A stretch of 64,000 bases of DNA from Tropicimonas sp. IMCC34043 (GTDB lineage Bacteria > Pseudomonadota > Alphaproteobacteria > Rhodobacterales > Rhodobacteraceae). Below, one piece after another: positions 16,809 through 25,621 of this stretch. The notes beneath the pieces are model-generated. The model was not told where the DNA came from. It saw only the letters and a list, made by a program, of their open reading frames with translations, and did no database searches. How positions within the stretch are numbered: the stretch's first letter is position 1; every line of letters starts with the position of its first letter. The stretch is taken from assembly GCF_003390845.1 (NCBI RefSeq), contig NZ_QMEK01000006.1:1-64000 (forward strand). Direction: 5' to 3'. Both the position numbers and the translations under genes were made by a program.

Positions 16809-19151
16809 ATGAAAGACGACCCGCAACCCGACCAGCAGACACTGTCCGGCCTTACCGCGCCTGGGTCCATCACGCTCGACACGTGGGGCATCCCGCACAT
16901 CCGCGCAGAAAACGAAGCCGATCTGTTCTTTCTGCAAGGTGTGAACGCCGCGCGCGAGCGGCTTTGGCAAATCGATCTGTGGCGCAAGCGGGGTCTGGGT
17001 CTGCTCGCCGCCAGCTTTGGCCCCGGGTATCTGGAGCAGGACCGAGCGACGCGTCTGTTTCTCTATCGCGGCGACATGGCGGCGGAATGGGCCGCCTACT
17101 CCGAGGATGCAAAAGCGATCTGCACGGCCTTTGTTGCGGGCATCAACGCCTGGGTGGATCAGATCGTCCGCACAGGCGCCGAACTCCCGGTCGAATTTCT
17201 GGTTACCGATACCCGACCCGAACAATGGGCGCCCGAGGATGTGGTGCGGATTCGCAGCCATTCGATGATGCGCAACGGCATGTCCGAAGTCATTCGTGCC
17301 AACGTGATGGCGCGCGCTGACGCCTCTGTTGACCTGTTGCGTCAGTTCCTCGAACCGCTTCATGACATTGTGGTCCCCGAAGGCCTCGACCTCGGCGCCG
17401 TGCCGGTCGAGGCGCTGGATCTGTTCAAGCTGGCGATCGCGCCGGTTTCATTTGAACCCGAGCGGATGGCCGCACCCCTTGCCGAGGCAGGGCAGTGGCG
17501 CAAACCCCTGGCGACGGGCGATGTGGTGCGCGACACCAACGGCCAGGGGTCGAACAACTGGGTCATCGCGCCGGAGCGGAGCGCAACCGGAAGGCCGATC
17601 ATGGCCAGCGATCCCCATCGCGCCCATGCGGTTCCATCGTTGCGCTATATCGCGCACCTGACCTGCCCGACCCTTGATGTCATCGGCGCGGGCGAGCCCT
17701 GTCTGCCGGGGATCTGCATTGGCCACAACGGTCATGCGGCCTTTGGCCTGACGCTGTTCTTCGGGCCGGATCAGGAAGACATGCGTGTCTACGAGTTGAA
17801 CCCCGAGGACCCCAATCAGTACCGCTATGGCGATGGCTGGGAAGACATGACCGTGTTGCGCGAGCCCGTGCCCGTTCGCGGGACCGGGGCCCAGGAGCTG
17901 GAGCTTCGGTTCACGCGGCATGGCCCGGTGATCTGGTCGGCCGGCACGACCGCGCTCGCCGTGGAAACCGTCTGGAACACTCCGGGGTCGGCACCCTATC
18001 TGAAGTCACTCGCGTCAATGCGATCGCAGGACTTCGCGACCTTTCGGGGCCATATGGAAAGCTGGGGCGTCCCGGCGGCCAACCTCGTCTATGCCGACAC
18101 CACGGGCGATATCGGCTGGACGACGGCGGGGTTCAGTCCCGTCCGCCCGAACTGGGACGGGCTTCTGCCAACCCCCGGCGACGGTCGGTTTGAATGGGAC
18201 GGCTTTTATCCGGGCCACAGGCTTCCCCAGGTCCTGAACCCCGCCGTTGGCCATTTCGCCACAGCGAACGAAATGAACCTGCCCGAAGGCTGGGATCAAG
18301 GCACGGACCAGATCGGGTACGAGTGGCTGGAGCCCTCGCGGGCGCACCGAATTGCAGAAGTGCTCGACACCCGCACGCCGCATGGGATCTCCGACAGTGA
18401 AGCGCTGCAATGCGATGTCCTGTCGATCCCCGCCCGGCGGTTGGTCACCCTGCTCGATGCCGTCGCAGATGTGCCGCACGACGCGCAGGCCCTGTTCAAG
18501 GGCTGGGACTATCGCCTGACCGTCGATAGCGCCGCCGCCGCCCTTTTTGAGTGCTGGTGGAGCCGACATTTGCGCCCGGGCCTGTTCGCGTTGGTCACCG
18601 ACGATCCGGACGTTGCCGCCTGGCTTCTGCCCGGCGACCCTGCCGGCGTGCTCGCCTGCCTCGAAAATCCGGATGCGCGTTTGGGGGATGAACCGAAGGC
18701 CGCGCGCGATCGCCTGCTGATCACCACCCTCGACGCGGCCCTGAAAGACTGTCGCTCCATGATGGGCGACGCGCCGTCAACATGGCGTTGGGGCACACTC
18801 CACAAGGGCCGTTTCCGAAACGCCCTCGCGCGTCTCGATACCGCGGCCGACTTGCCCCCGATCGACGAAATCGAGGTCCCGGGCAGCGACAGCACCCCGA
18901 TGAACGCCCTTTACGCAACCTCGGACTTCTCCGTCACACTCGGCGCCTCGGTGCGGCTCGTCATCGAAGTGGGGGATTGGGACAATAGCCGGTTCATCAA
19001 CGCACCGGGCCAGTCCGGCAACGTGGCGTCCGAACATTATGCGGATCTTTTGGTGCCTTGGGCGAAGGGGGGGTATTTCCCCTTGGTCTACACTGAAAAT
19101 GCGATCAACGCGGCCGCACAGGTGCGAATCGAGTTCCTGCCGCCTGCATGA
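16809..19151 (+). CDS. Penicillin acylase family amidohydrolase (Ntn-hydrolase, S45)
   Basis: The 780-residue precursor has the S45 layout: an alpha-chain part beginning with GIPHIRAENEAD and LWQIDLWRKRG, a linker, then Ser248 in the GQGSNNWVIAP motif where autocleavage frees the beta-chain nucleophile. Later come ASDPHRAH, LVYADTTGDIGW, and the Asn-containing FATANEMNLP, all typical of the beta chain. There is no signal peptide, unlike classical periplasmic penicillin G acylase, so it probably works in the cytoplasm. It should cleave an acyl chain from an amine. As last gene of the operon it is followed by a hairpin. In context it may release ethanolamine or a related amino alcohol for EutBC. 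Confidence 0.88.
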   Translation: MKDDPQPDQQTLSGLTAPGSITLDTWGIPHIRAENEADLFFLQGVNAARERLWQIDLWRKRGLGLLAASFGPGYLEQDRATRLFLYRGDMAAEWAAYSEDAKAICTAFVAGINAWVDQIVRTGAELPVEFLVTDTRPEQWAPEDVVRIRSHSMMRNGMSEVIRANVMARADASVDLLRQFLEPLHDIVVPEGLDLGAVPVEALDLFKLAIAPVSFEPERMAAPLAEAGQWRKPLATGDVVRDTNGQGSNNWVIAPERSATGRPIMASDPHRAHAVPSLRYIAHLTCPTLDVIGAGEPCLPGICIGHNGHAAFGLTLFFGPDQEDMRVYELNPEDPNQYRYGDGWEDMTVLREPVPVRGTGAQELELRFTRHGPVIWSAGTTALAVETVWNTPGSAPYLKSLASMRSQDFATFRGHMESWGVPAANLVYADTTGDIGWTTAGFSPVRPNWDGLLPTPGDGRFEWDGFYPGHRLPQVLNPAVGHFATANEMNLPEGWDQGTDQIGYEWLEPSRAHRIAEVLDTRTPHGISDSEALQCDVLSIPARRLVTLLDAVADVPHDAQALFKGWDYRLTVDSAAAALFECWWSRHLRPGLFALVTDDPDVAAWLLPGDPAGVLACLENPDARLGDEPKAARDRLLITTLDAALKDCRSMMGDAPSTWRWGTLHKGRFRNALARLDTAADLPPIDEIEVPGSDSTPMNALYATSDFSVTLGASVRLVIEVGDWDNSRFINAPGQSGNVASEHYADLLVPWAKGGYFPLVYTENAINAAAQVRIEFLPPA

Positions 19152-19210
19152 ATGCCGTGCGACGTGCCCCGCAAACGGGCATGTGGCATGACGTCCGACC
19201 GGAAACGCCA

Positions 19211-19240
19211 GCCTCCGCCCCGTCCTTGACGGGCGGGGGC
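19211..19240 (+). terminator. Probable Rho-independent terminator after the eut-linked operon
   Basis: A strong GC hairpin has a left arm covering GCCTCCGCCCCGTC and a right arm GACGGGCGGGGGC, with one bulge and a short loop. It is followed 16 bases later by a CTTTTTG stretch. It sits between the acylase stop and the next gene, where the operon should end. The gap to the T-run is longer than ideal. Confidence 0.5.
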
Positions 19241-19305
19241 TTATCGCAATTCTCTTTTTGTGGGAAGGCTCTCAGCTTGGGGGCATCTTGGATTGGAGAT
19301 GCGAC

Positions 19306-21075
19306 GTGAAAAGTACGAAAGCCGATGTGCCAGCGCAGACGTACATATCCGCCACGGTCACCCGTGACGGCGCGATCAACGTCACCTCCACCGATGCGGA
19401 CCAGGCAAACTTCTTTGAAGAAAACGCCATACTGGCCGCGCATGCGCGTCGTTTCCTTGCGTCTGGCCGCACAACTGTCAGGTACACCTTCATTGACGAC
19501 GCCGAACTCTGGCACCTCGTCTCGATGCACGCCTTGCCGGATGCGTTTGGCAAGGAGATGGGACGGATTCAGGTCCATGTGAGCACGTCCTCGCCCTTCG
19601 GCCTGACGCTTCGTGAACTGGACGTGTTGACGCTGATTGCGGCCGGGCACGCGAACCAGCACGTCGCGGATTGTCTCGACATCAAGCTGCGCACCGTCAC
19701 CACGCATGTCGAGCACATACTCGTCAAACTTGGCAGATTGACCCGAACTGCGGCGGCAACGCTTGCGGTTGATTATGGGCTCTTGCGGTTGCCCACGCCG
19801 GGCGGGGGGCGCAATCTTCAGCCGCTGACTGCGGGGCTCCTCGACGTCGAGGAACCTGTCAGTCCGGTATCGCGGCGCCGGGCCGTTGCGAACCGCCCCA
19901 AACCGATCACCATCGGGACGCCTCTCAGCCTCAAGGGGCTCGCGGCCTCCGATGCCCGTGAAATGATGATGAGCGCTCGCCTGGCCGTAAGCGAAATCAA
20001 TGCCGCCGGTGGCGTATTGGGACGGCCGCTCGAACTGCATGAAGTGTCCTGCGACATCGGGGATCCAGGCAGTGTCCTGCGCGCGGTCGACTACCTGATC
20101 GACCAGGAAGTCGATGCGATTGCCAGCGGCTATTCCGTCGCCGAAATCCAGATACAGGACCGGATGGCAGATTATGGCGCGCCCTATCTGCACTGTGCGA
20201 CAATGGAGGCAATGGTCGAGCGGGTCCGGCAGGAACCGGACCGGCTGAGCAATATCTTTCAGATCTGCCCCAGCGACACAGGGTATGGACCGCGCTTCAT
20301 CCAGTTCCTCGATCAGCTCGAGGCATCCAGGCAGTGGACCCCGCACAATCGACGCATCGCGATCATCCAGCCCAAGTGGTCCCAGATGGATATCGGGATC
20401 GATCGCGTCGAGGCCATGGCCGAGCGCCGCGGGTTCAAGCTCGACGTCATCAACGACCTGCCGGTCAAGAATATCGACTGGACCGATGTTCAACGGCGCC
20501 TGCACAATATCGACCCCTGTGCGGTCTTTCTGGCCTATTATTTTCCTGAAGAAAACATCGCGTTCCTGCGAAACTACCTCGCAGATCCCGGGCAGGCATT
20601 GATCTACACGCTCTATGGCCCGTCAATTCCGGCCTATCGGGAAGAGCTTGGGGCTGCTGCAAATGGCGTGATCTGGGCCACGACAACCGGGCGCGCGGAT
20701 ACGATTGCGAACACGAATTTCGAGAGAGCCTACAGAAATATGCATGGCCGCGATCCCGGCCATTCCCACGCCGGGCTCGCCTATGACCGCGTTCACCTTC
20801 TCGCGCGGGCCTGGCATGAAACCGGCGATCCACGCGGGTTTCGCCTGGTGTCGGACGCCTTGCGGAAGGTTCCATATCGTGGCGTGAACGGCATGTACTT
20901 CATGGACAACGCCGGACAGTCCGTGAGTTCGCCCGATCTGTCTTCGGTCGATCCTTCGCTCAGCCACCCCCACCTGATCTTCCAGATCCAGAATGGCCGA
21001 CAGCAACTCTTGTCGCCTTCCGCCATCGAAGACCGGAACTTCCTTGTGCCTCCGTGGTTTGGCGCTGTTGCGTGA
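19306..21075 (+). CDS. LuxR-type regulator fused to a Peripla_BP_6-like ligand-binding domain
   Basis: The 589-residue protein has no signal peptide or membrane segment. Residues about 98-160 form a LuxR-type helix-turn-helix (FGLTLRELDVLTLIAAG, then RTVTTHVEHILVKLGRL). From about residue 200 the chain looks like an AmiC/UrtA/LivJ-type binding protein: PITIGTPLSL, ARLAVSEINAAGGVLGRPLE, DAIASGYSVAE, HCATMEAMVERV, SHAGLAYDRVHLLARAW. In exported relatives this fold binds amino acids, amides or urea. Here it should sense a cytoplasmic amide-like ligand and control DNA binding. The GTG at 19306 is chosen because GGAGAT lies seven bases upstream; a TTG at 19258 is less likely. It probably regulates the preceding eut/amidase operon. 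Confidence 0.82.
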   Translation: MKSTKADVPAQTYISATVTRDGAINVTSTDADQANFFEENAILAAHARRFLASGRTTVRYTFIDDAELWHLVSMHALPDAFGKEMGRIQVHVSTSSPFGLTLRELDVLTLIAAGHANQHVADCLDIKLRTVTTHVEHILVKLGRLTRTAAATLAVDYGLLRLPTPGGGRNLQPLTAGLLDVEEPVSPVSRRRAVANRPKPITIGTPLSLKGLAASDAREMMMSARLAVSEINAAGGVLGRPLELHEVSCDIGDPGSVLRAVDYLIDQEVDAIASGYSVAEIQIQDRMADYGAPYLHCATMEAMVERVRQEPDRLSNIFQICPSDTGYGPRFIQFLDQLEASRQWTPHNRRIAIIQPKWSQMDIGIDRVEAMAERRGFKLDVINDLPVKNIDWTDVQRRLHNIDPCAVFLAYYFPEENIAFLRNYLADPGQALIYTLYGPSIPAYREELGAAANGVIWATTTGRADTIANTNFERAYRNMHGRDPGHSHAGLAYDRVHLLARAWHETGDPRGFRLVSDALRKVPYRGVNGMYFMDNAGQSVSSPDLSSVDPSLSHPHLIFQIQNGRQQLLSPSAIEDRNFLVPPWFGAVA

Positions 21076-21152
21076 ACCGGGTGAGGGCCGAGGTTTCCCT
21101 TTGCCCCGCCGCACGTGCCATCATCAGGGCCTGACCGGCCGGAGGACCATTG

Positions 21153-22199
21153 CTAGCGTTGCTTCGGCGGCGCCGTCGTTGCGCGCATCATCAGTTCCAC
21201 GTCGAGTCTGGTTCTGACGACGTTCAGCGAATCCGGACTGGCGATGGCGTCGATCAGATGCCGGCCGGCCAGAGATCCGATGCGGCCGGCCGGGATTCGC
21301 ACGGTCGTCAGGGCCGGCATCATGTCGGCCGACCCGGCGAAGTCGCCGATGCCGATGATCGAGATGTCGCGAGGAACGTTCAGCCCGAGCGTCATCGCGG
21401 CCGAGACAGCGCCTTGCGCGATCACGTCGTTGCCGCAGAGCAGGGCCGAGGGCGGCTCTGACCGGCGCAGCAGATCCAGACACACCGATTTCGACTGCGC
21501 GATGCTGTAAAGCGAACGGCCCATCCATTCGACCGGGACGTCGATGCCGACGGCGGCAAAGGCGGCTGTCGCCCCTTCGAACCGTGCCCGGGCGCGGTCG
21601 TTCTCGGCCGTTGGCGGAAAGACGATGCCGATCCGGCGATGCCCGAGAAGAACGAGGTGTTCCGCGGCTACCCGTCCGGCCTCGGTGTTGTCGGCGCCGA
21701 CGCTGGAGATCGGCGAGTCGGGCGCATAGCTCCAGATCGCGAGTGCGGGAACGCCCTGCTGCTCGATCAGCCGATAGGTATCGGCGCTGTGATCCAGCCC
21801 GATCAGCGCCACCCCGTCGACCCGATGTTCGAGCAGTTTTCGGAGCACGTTGTATTCGGTTTTCAGATCATAGCCATGGGTCGCCAGAAGGACGGTGAAT
21901 CCTTCTTCGCTGACCGCGTCGCTGAACGCCTGGACGACCTCGGCGAAGATCGCGTGATCCACGGTCGGAACGATCAGGCCGATGGTCGCGCTTCGCCGTC
22001 CATGCATTGTCTGGGCCGCGCGGTTGCGGATGTACCCGGTCTTGCGGATCGCCGCGTCGATCTTTTTCCGAGTCGCCGGATGCACCAGATCGGGGTGATT
22101 GATCGCGCGAGACACCGTTGCCGGCGAGACCCCGACAAGGCGGGAAACGGAAACGATGTCTATCTTTTCGCCTTGTTTTTTCATGGCTTTTTCAGACAT
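21153..22199 (-). CDS. LacI-family transcriptional regulator
   Basis: The 348-residue protein begins with a LacI helix-turn-helix (VSRLVGVSPATVSRAI, NHPDLVHPATRKKI) and has the hinge region and a periplasmic-binding-like effector domain (IGLIVPTVDHAIFAE, GADNTEAGRVA, GHRRIGIV, CGNDVIAQGA). It is divergent from the sulfoacetate operon, with an A+T-rich palindromic region between, so it is the likely local regulator. The sulfoacetate operon known from Cupriavidus necator uses a LysR-type SauR, so a LacI protein here would be a different solution. No clear Shine-Dalgarno precedes the ATG at 22199; an in-frame ATG at 22184 is an alternative. Confidence 0.9.
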   Translation of the reverse strand: MSEKAMKKQGEKIDIVSVSRLVGVSPATVSRAINHPDLVHPATRKKIDAAIRKTGYIRNRAAQTMHGRRSATIGLIVPTVDHAIFAEVVQAFSDAVSEEGFTVLLATHGYDLKTEYNVLRKLLEHRVDGVALIGLDHSADTYRLIEQQGVPALAIWSYAPDSPISSVGADNTEAGRVAAEHLVLLGHRRIGIVFPPTAENDRARARFEGATAAFAAVGIDVPVEWMGRSLYSIAQSKSVCLDLLRRSEPPSALLCGNDVIAQGAVSAAMTLGLNVPRDISIIGIGDFAGSADMMPALTTVRIPAGRIGSLAGRHLIDAIASPDSLNVVRTRLDVELMMRATTAPPKQR

Positions 22200-22211
22200 T
22201 TCTGGAAATAT

Positions 22212-22239
22212 ATGAAAACATTTGCAAAACTATTTTCAT
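22212..22239. promoter_or_regulatory. Candidate LacI-family operator before the sulfoacetate operon
   Basis: Just upstream of the LacI gene lies an inverted repeat ATGAAAA ... TTTTCAT with a 14-base spacer. Inside the spacer is the small palindrome TTTGCAAA. The stretch is A+T-rich in a GC-rich genome. Location between the divergent regulator and sau genes fits an operator and promoter region. Confidence 0.45.
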
Positions 22240-22309
22240 GACCTAGTTTGGAAGTCAAGCGCCGGGACAGGTTTGAGGAAAGCGACCCCGGCGCGGGAGG
22301 GGAAATCGA

Positions 22310-22554
22310 TGTTCGAGCAATTCAGCCGTCCTGCGCCAGCAATGGCGGGGACTGTCCCGGGAGCCGTTGTTCCCACGTCAGGCGCAACGTCTGGCAGGTC
22401 TCGCAGGTGTCAGGAGGGGTCTGGCATAGGGCGACCGTCGGGCTGGTCGGCCAGATATCGGAATGCATCGGCCGGTTGCCGCATCGAGCAGGGGTTCGAC
22501 GCCTGCAGCAGACGGCGGCCCCATGCGGCGTCCAGCGTTTTGCCTTGGGAGTGA
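22310..22554 (+). CDS. Small hypothetical ORF in the leader of the sulfoacetate operon
   Basis: An 81-codon frame starts at an ATG preceded by a strong GGGAGGGG site and stops 5 bases before sauS. The predicted peptide (MFEQFSRPAPAMAG..., rich in Ala, Ser, Gly and Arg) resembles nothing I recognise. The rest of the 320-base leader holds no other candidate. It may be a leader peptide, a decayed gene, or chance. The good ribosome binding site is the main argument for it. Confidence 0.3.
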
Positions 22555-22559
22555 CTGCC

Positions 22560-23969
22560 ATGAATGTTCACGACGATACCGTCGCCGTCGATCAGGTGAT
22601 GGCAAAGGCCCGTGCGGCCCAGGCTGCCTATGAGGCGGGCGGAAGCCAGGCGCGTTATGACCGGGCCGCGCAGGCTGTGGCCTGGGCGATCATGGAACCG
22701 TCGCGCAACAAGGCCCTTGCAGAGCTGGCTGTGCGGACGACGGGCCTTGGCAATGTTGCCGACAAAATTACCAAGAACCACCGCAAGACGCTGGGGCTGA
22801 TGCGAGATATCGGGGTCGTGCGGACATACGGTGTTCTTTCCGACGATCCGGAGACCGGCATAACCGAGATCGCACGTCCGCTCGGCGTGATCGGTGCCGT
22901 CGTGCCCTCGACCAACCCGGCCGCCACCCCCGCCAACAACATCATCAATGCGGTCAAATGCGGCAATGCGATCATCCTGTCGCCATCGCCCAAGGGTGTC
23001 GCCTGCTGCGAGCTGCTGCTGGACTATATCCACGCCGAATTCGACAAGATTGGCGAGGACCGGGATCTGGTGCAGATGATCCCTGCGCCCGGTGGCAAGG
23101 CAAGAACGCAGCGGCTGCTGGAGACCGCCGATCTTGCCGTCGTGACCGGCAGTCAGGACAATGTCCGGCGCGCCTATTCCAGCGGGACGCCAGCCATCGG
23201 CGTCGGCGCCGGTAACGTGACCGTCATCGTCGACGAGACTGCCGATCTGGCCGCAGCCGCAAGCAAGATTGCCGCCTCCAAGACTTTTGACAACGCCACC
23301 TCGTGCTCTTCGGAGAACGCGCTTGTGGTCGTGGACGCGATCTATGACGCATTTCTGGACTGCATGGCCGCAGAGGGCGGCGCAATCCTGCCGTCCTCCG
23401 AAGCGCCTGGCATCATCGGTCGGCTTTGGCCGGACGGTCACCTGAGCCGCGAGATCATCGCCACGGATGCCGATGTGATGATCGAAAAGCTCGGCCTTCG
23501 CGGCAAGGTGCCCGAGGACACCCGCTTCATCGCGGTCGAGACCGCGGGCATCGGCCCGGACCATCCCCTTTCAGGCGAAAAGCTCAGCCGCGTCGTCGCG
23601 CTTTACCGCGCCGAAGACTATGATGACGCCGTCGAGATCACCCGACGCATCCTGTCGCATCAGGGGGCCGGTCATTCGATCGGCATCCATACCGGCGATC
23701 CGGACCGTCCCGGCGCCCTTGGCGGCCAGATACCGACGTGCCGGGTGATCGTCAATCAGGCGCATTGCTTTGCTACCGGCGGTTCCTTTGACAACGGCAT
23801 GCCGTTCTCGTTGTCGATGGGTTGCGGCAGCTGGGGCGGCAACTCGATCGACGATAACCTGCACTGGCGGCATTTTCTTCAGAAAACGCGGATTATCCGG
23901 CCGATCCCCCCGCGCGAGCCGTCGCTTGACGAGATATTCGCAGACTATTGGGCGGAGGCGGGCAAATGA
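22560..23969 (+). CDS. sauS: Sulfoacetaldehyde dehydrogenase (acylating), SauS-like
   Basis: The 469-residue protein is an acylating aldehyde dehydrogenase. It has GVIGAVVPSTNPAATPANN (EutE/AdhE-type coenzyme region), VTGSQDNVRRAYSSGTPAIG, GVGAGNVTVIVDE, and the catalytic Cys in FDNATSCSSENA. In sulfoacetate degradation SauS reduces sulfoacetyl-CoA to sulfoacetaldehyde. The assignment to SauS and not EutE rests on the neighbours: an AMP-forming ligase overlapping its stop, and Xsc downstream. The ATG at 22560 follows GGGAG at a suitable distance. The frame stays open to 22248, but the upstream part does not look like protein. Confidence 0.85.
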   Translation: MNVHDDTVAVDQVMAKARAAQAAYEAGGSQARYDRAAQAVAWAIMEPSRNKALAELAVRTTGLGNVADKITKNHRKTLGLMRDIGVVRTYGVLSDDPETGITEIARPLGVIGAVVPSTNPAATPANNIINAVKCGNAIILSPSPKGVACCELLLDYIHAEFDKIGEDRDLVQMIPAPGGKARTQRLLETADLAVVTGSQDNVRRAYSSGTPAIGVGAGNVTVIVDETADLAAAASKIAASKTFDNATSCSSENALVVVDAIYDAFLDCMAAEGGAILPSSEAPGIIGRLWPDGHLSREIIATDADVMIEKLGLRGKVPEDTRFIAVETAGIGPDHPLSGEKLSRVVALYRAEDYDDAVEITRRILSHQGAGHSIGIHTGDPDRPGALGGQIPTCRVIVNQAHCFATGGSFDNGMPFSLSMGCGSWGGNSIDDNLHWRHFLQKTRIIRPIPPREPSLDEIFADYWAEAGK

Positions 23970-25492
23970 GGCTGCTCGCGTCGTCCCCTCCCGAAGGCAC
24001 GGTGCGCGACTGGCTCGATTATCGGGCCGAAACAACGGGCCAGACGACCAGTCATCTGTTTCCGGACGGCGCGCCACATCTGACATGGGGCGAGCTGCGC
24101 GACGGGGCGGCCGATATCGCCCGGCACCTCACCGGCCTTGGCATCGCGAAGGGCGATAGTGTGGCGCTCATGGTGCCCAACAGTCGCGAAGGCATCCTGT
24201 GTCTGTTCGGGGTGTTCTACGGCGGGTTTCGCGCCACGGTGATCAATCTTGCCGCCGGGTCGGAGGCGGTCGGCTATGCGCTGTCCCATTGCGAGGCCGG
24301 CTATGTGCTGGTCGGCTCGGCGCAGCAGGAGTTATTCGAGAGCGCGACTGCCGCGCACAAGGTCGACGCCCGCCCGATCCGGGTGGCAAGCGAGATCGAA
24401 TGGCCGCAGGCGAGCGTTGCCGGGACGCTCCACGACCACACCGCCGAAGATGACGCGCTGCTCATGTACACCTCCGGGACGACCGGGCGGCCAAAGGGCG
24501 TGGTGCACTCTCACCGCAGCCTTCTTGCCGGCGGCTGGACGACGACACTCGCCCATGAACTCGGTCCGGACGACCGCGCGCTCTGCGTCCTGCCGATCTG
24601 CCACATCAACGGATTATGCGTGACGATCATGGGGCCTCTGGTTTCGGGCGGAACGGTCGTGATTTGCGACCGGTTTTCGACGGCGCGGTTCTGGTCGATC
24701 TGCGCAACCTGCGAGGTGACGTGGTTTTCGGTGGTGCCGACGATCATCTCGTATCTCATTCACGGCGAGGCCGATCCTGACGCGGCGACGCGTGCCCGCA
24801 TCCGGTTTGGCCGGTCCGCCTCGTCCCCGCTTGCGCCCGAGGTTCAGGAGTTCTTTGAACGCCGCTTCGACATTCCGATTGTTGAGACAATGGGCCTGAC
24901 GGAGACCTCGGCGCAGATCCTGTCGAATCCGTTGCCGCCGGGCGTGCGCAAGCTGGGATCGCCCGGCAAGGCCTATGGCAACGAGGTGGCGATCCTGTCG
25001 ACGGCGCGGGTGCCACAGCCGCCGGACGTCGAAGGCGAGATCGCGGTCAGGGGGCCGAATGTCATGCGCGGCTATCTCAAGAACCCCGAAGCGACGGCGG
25101 CCGCACTGATCGGCGACGGATGGCTTCTGACCGGAGATCTGGGAAAAATCGACAGCGACGGCTACCTTTTCGTCACCGGACGCCTCAAGGAACTGATTAT
25201 CAAGGGCGGAGAAAACATCGCCCCCCGCGAAGTCGACGAGGCGCTTTATGCGCATCCCGATGTGATCGAGGCCGCGGCGTTCGCGCGCCCCTGCAAGAGC
25301 TATGGGGAAACTGTGGAGGCAGCCGTCAAGCTGCGCGAAGGCTCGGCACTGACGCAAGAGGACCTGATCCGCCTGTGCCAGGACCGGCTGGGCCGGTTCA
25401 AGAGCCCGGACGTCATTCATATCCTCGACGACCTGCCGAAGGGCCCATCGGGGAAGATCCAGCGGCTGAGGCTTGCGCAGATAACGGGGTAA
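23966..25492 (+). CDS. sauT: Sulfoacetate-CoA ligase (AMP-forming), SauT-like
   Basis: The 508-residue ANL-superfamily ligase has the P-loop-like YTSGTTGRPKGVVHSH, the MGLTETSAQI motif (A5), GYLKNPEATA, WLLTGDLGKIDSDGYLFVTGR (A7-A8 hinge) and the catalytic Lys in GPSGKIQR near the C-terminus. SauT activates sulfoacetate to sulfoacetyl-CoA with ATP. The start overlaps the SauS stop by four bases, with GGAGG upstream. Other acids could be the substrate in isolation; the SauS-Xsc-Soe context makes sulfoacetate by far the best choice. Confidence 0.82.
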   Translation: MRLLASSPPEGTVRDWLDYRAETTGQTTSHLFPDGAPHLTWGELRDGAADIARHLTGLGIAKGDSVALMVPNSREGILCLFGVFYGGFRATVINLAAGSEAVGYALSHCEAGYVLVGSAQQELFESATAAHKVDARPIRVASEIEWPQASVAGTLHDHTAEDDALLMYTSGTTGRPKGVVHSHRSLLAGGWTTTLAHELGPDDRALCVLPICHINGLCVTIMGPLVSGGTVVICDRFSTARFWSICATCEVTWFSVVPTIISYLIHGEADPDAATRARIRFGRSASSPLAPEVQEFFERRFDIPIVETMGLTETSAQILSNPLPPGVRKLGSPGKAYGNEVAILSTARVPQPPDVEGEIAVRGPNVMRGYLKNPEATAAALIGDGWLLTGDLGKIDSDGYLFVTGRLKELIIKGGENIAPREVDEALYAHPDVIEAAAFARPCKSYGETVEAAVKLREGSALTQEDLIRLCQDRLGRFKSPDVIHILDDLPKGPSGKIQRLRLAQITG

Positions 25493-25621
25493 ACGCATCC
25501 AGACCGAAAGACGGGGGAGGGAAATCGGGAGGGTTGACGCGGTTGCGTCATGAGTGACGACCAGGTCCCCTGGGATAAAAAAGTGCAGAAATTCAGGGAA
25601 ATACAAAGGGAGGAACACTGT

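Noticed and set aside
22248-22559. N-terminal extension of the SauS-like protein by 104 codons
   Set aside because: The in-frame upstream sequence starts at TTG, does not look like an aldehyde dehydrogenase, and would make the protein longer than the family.
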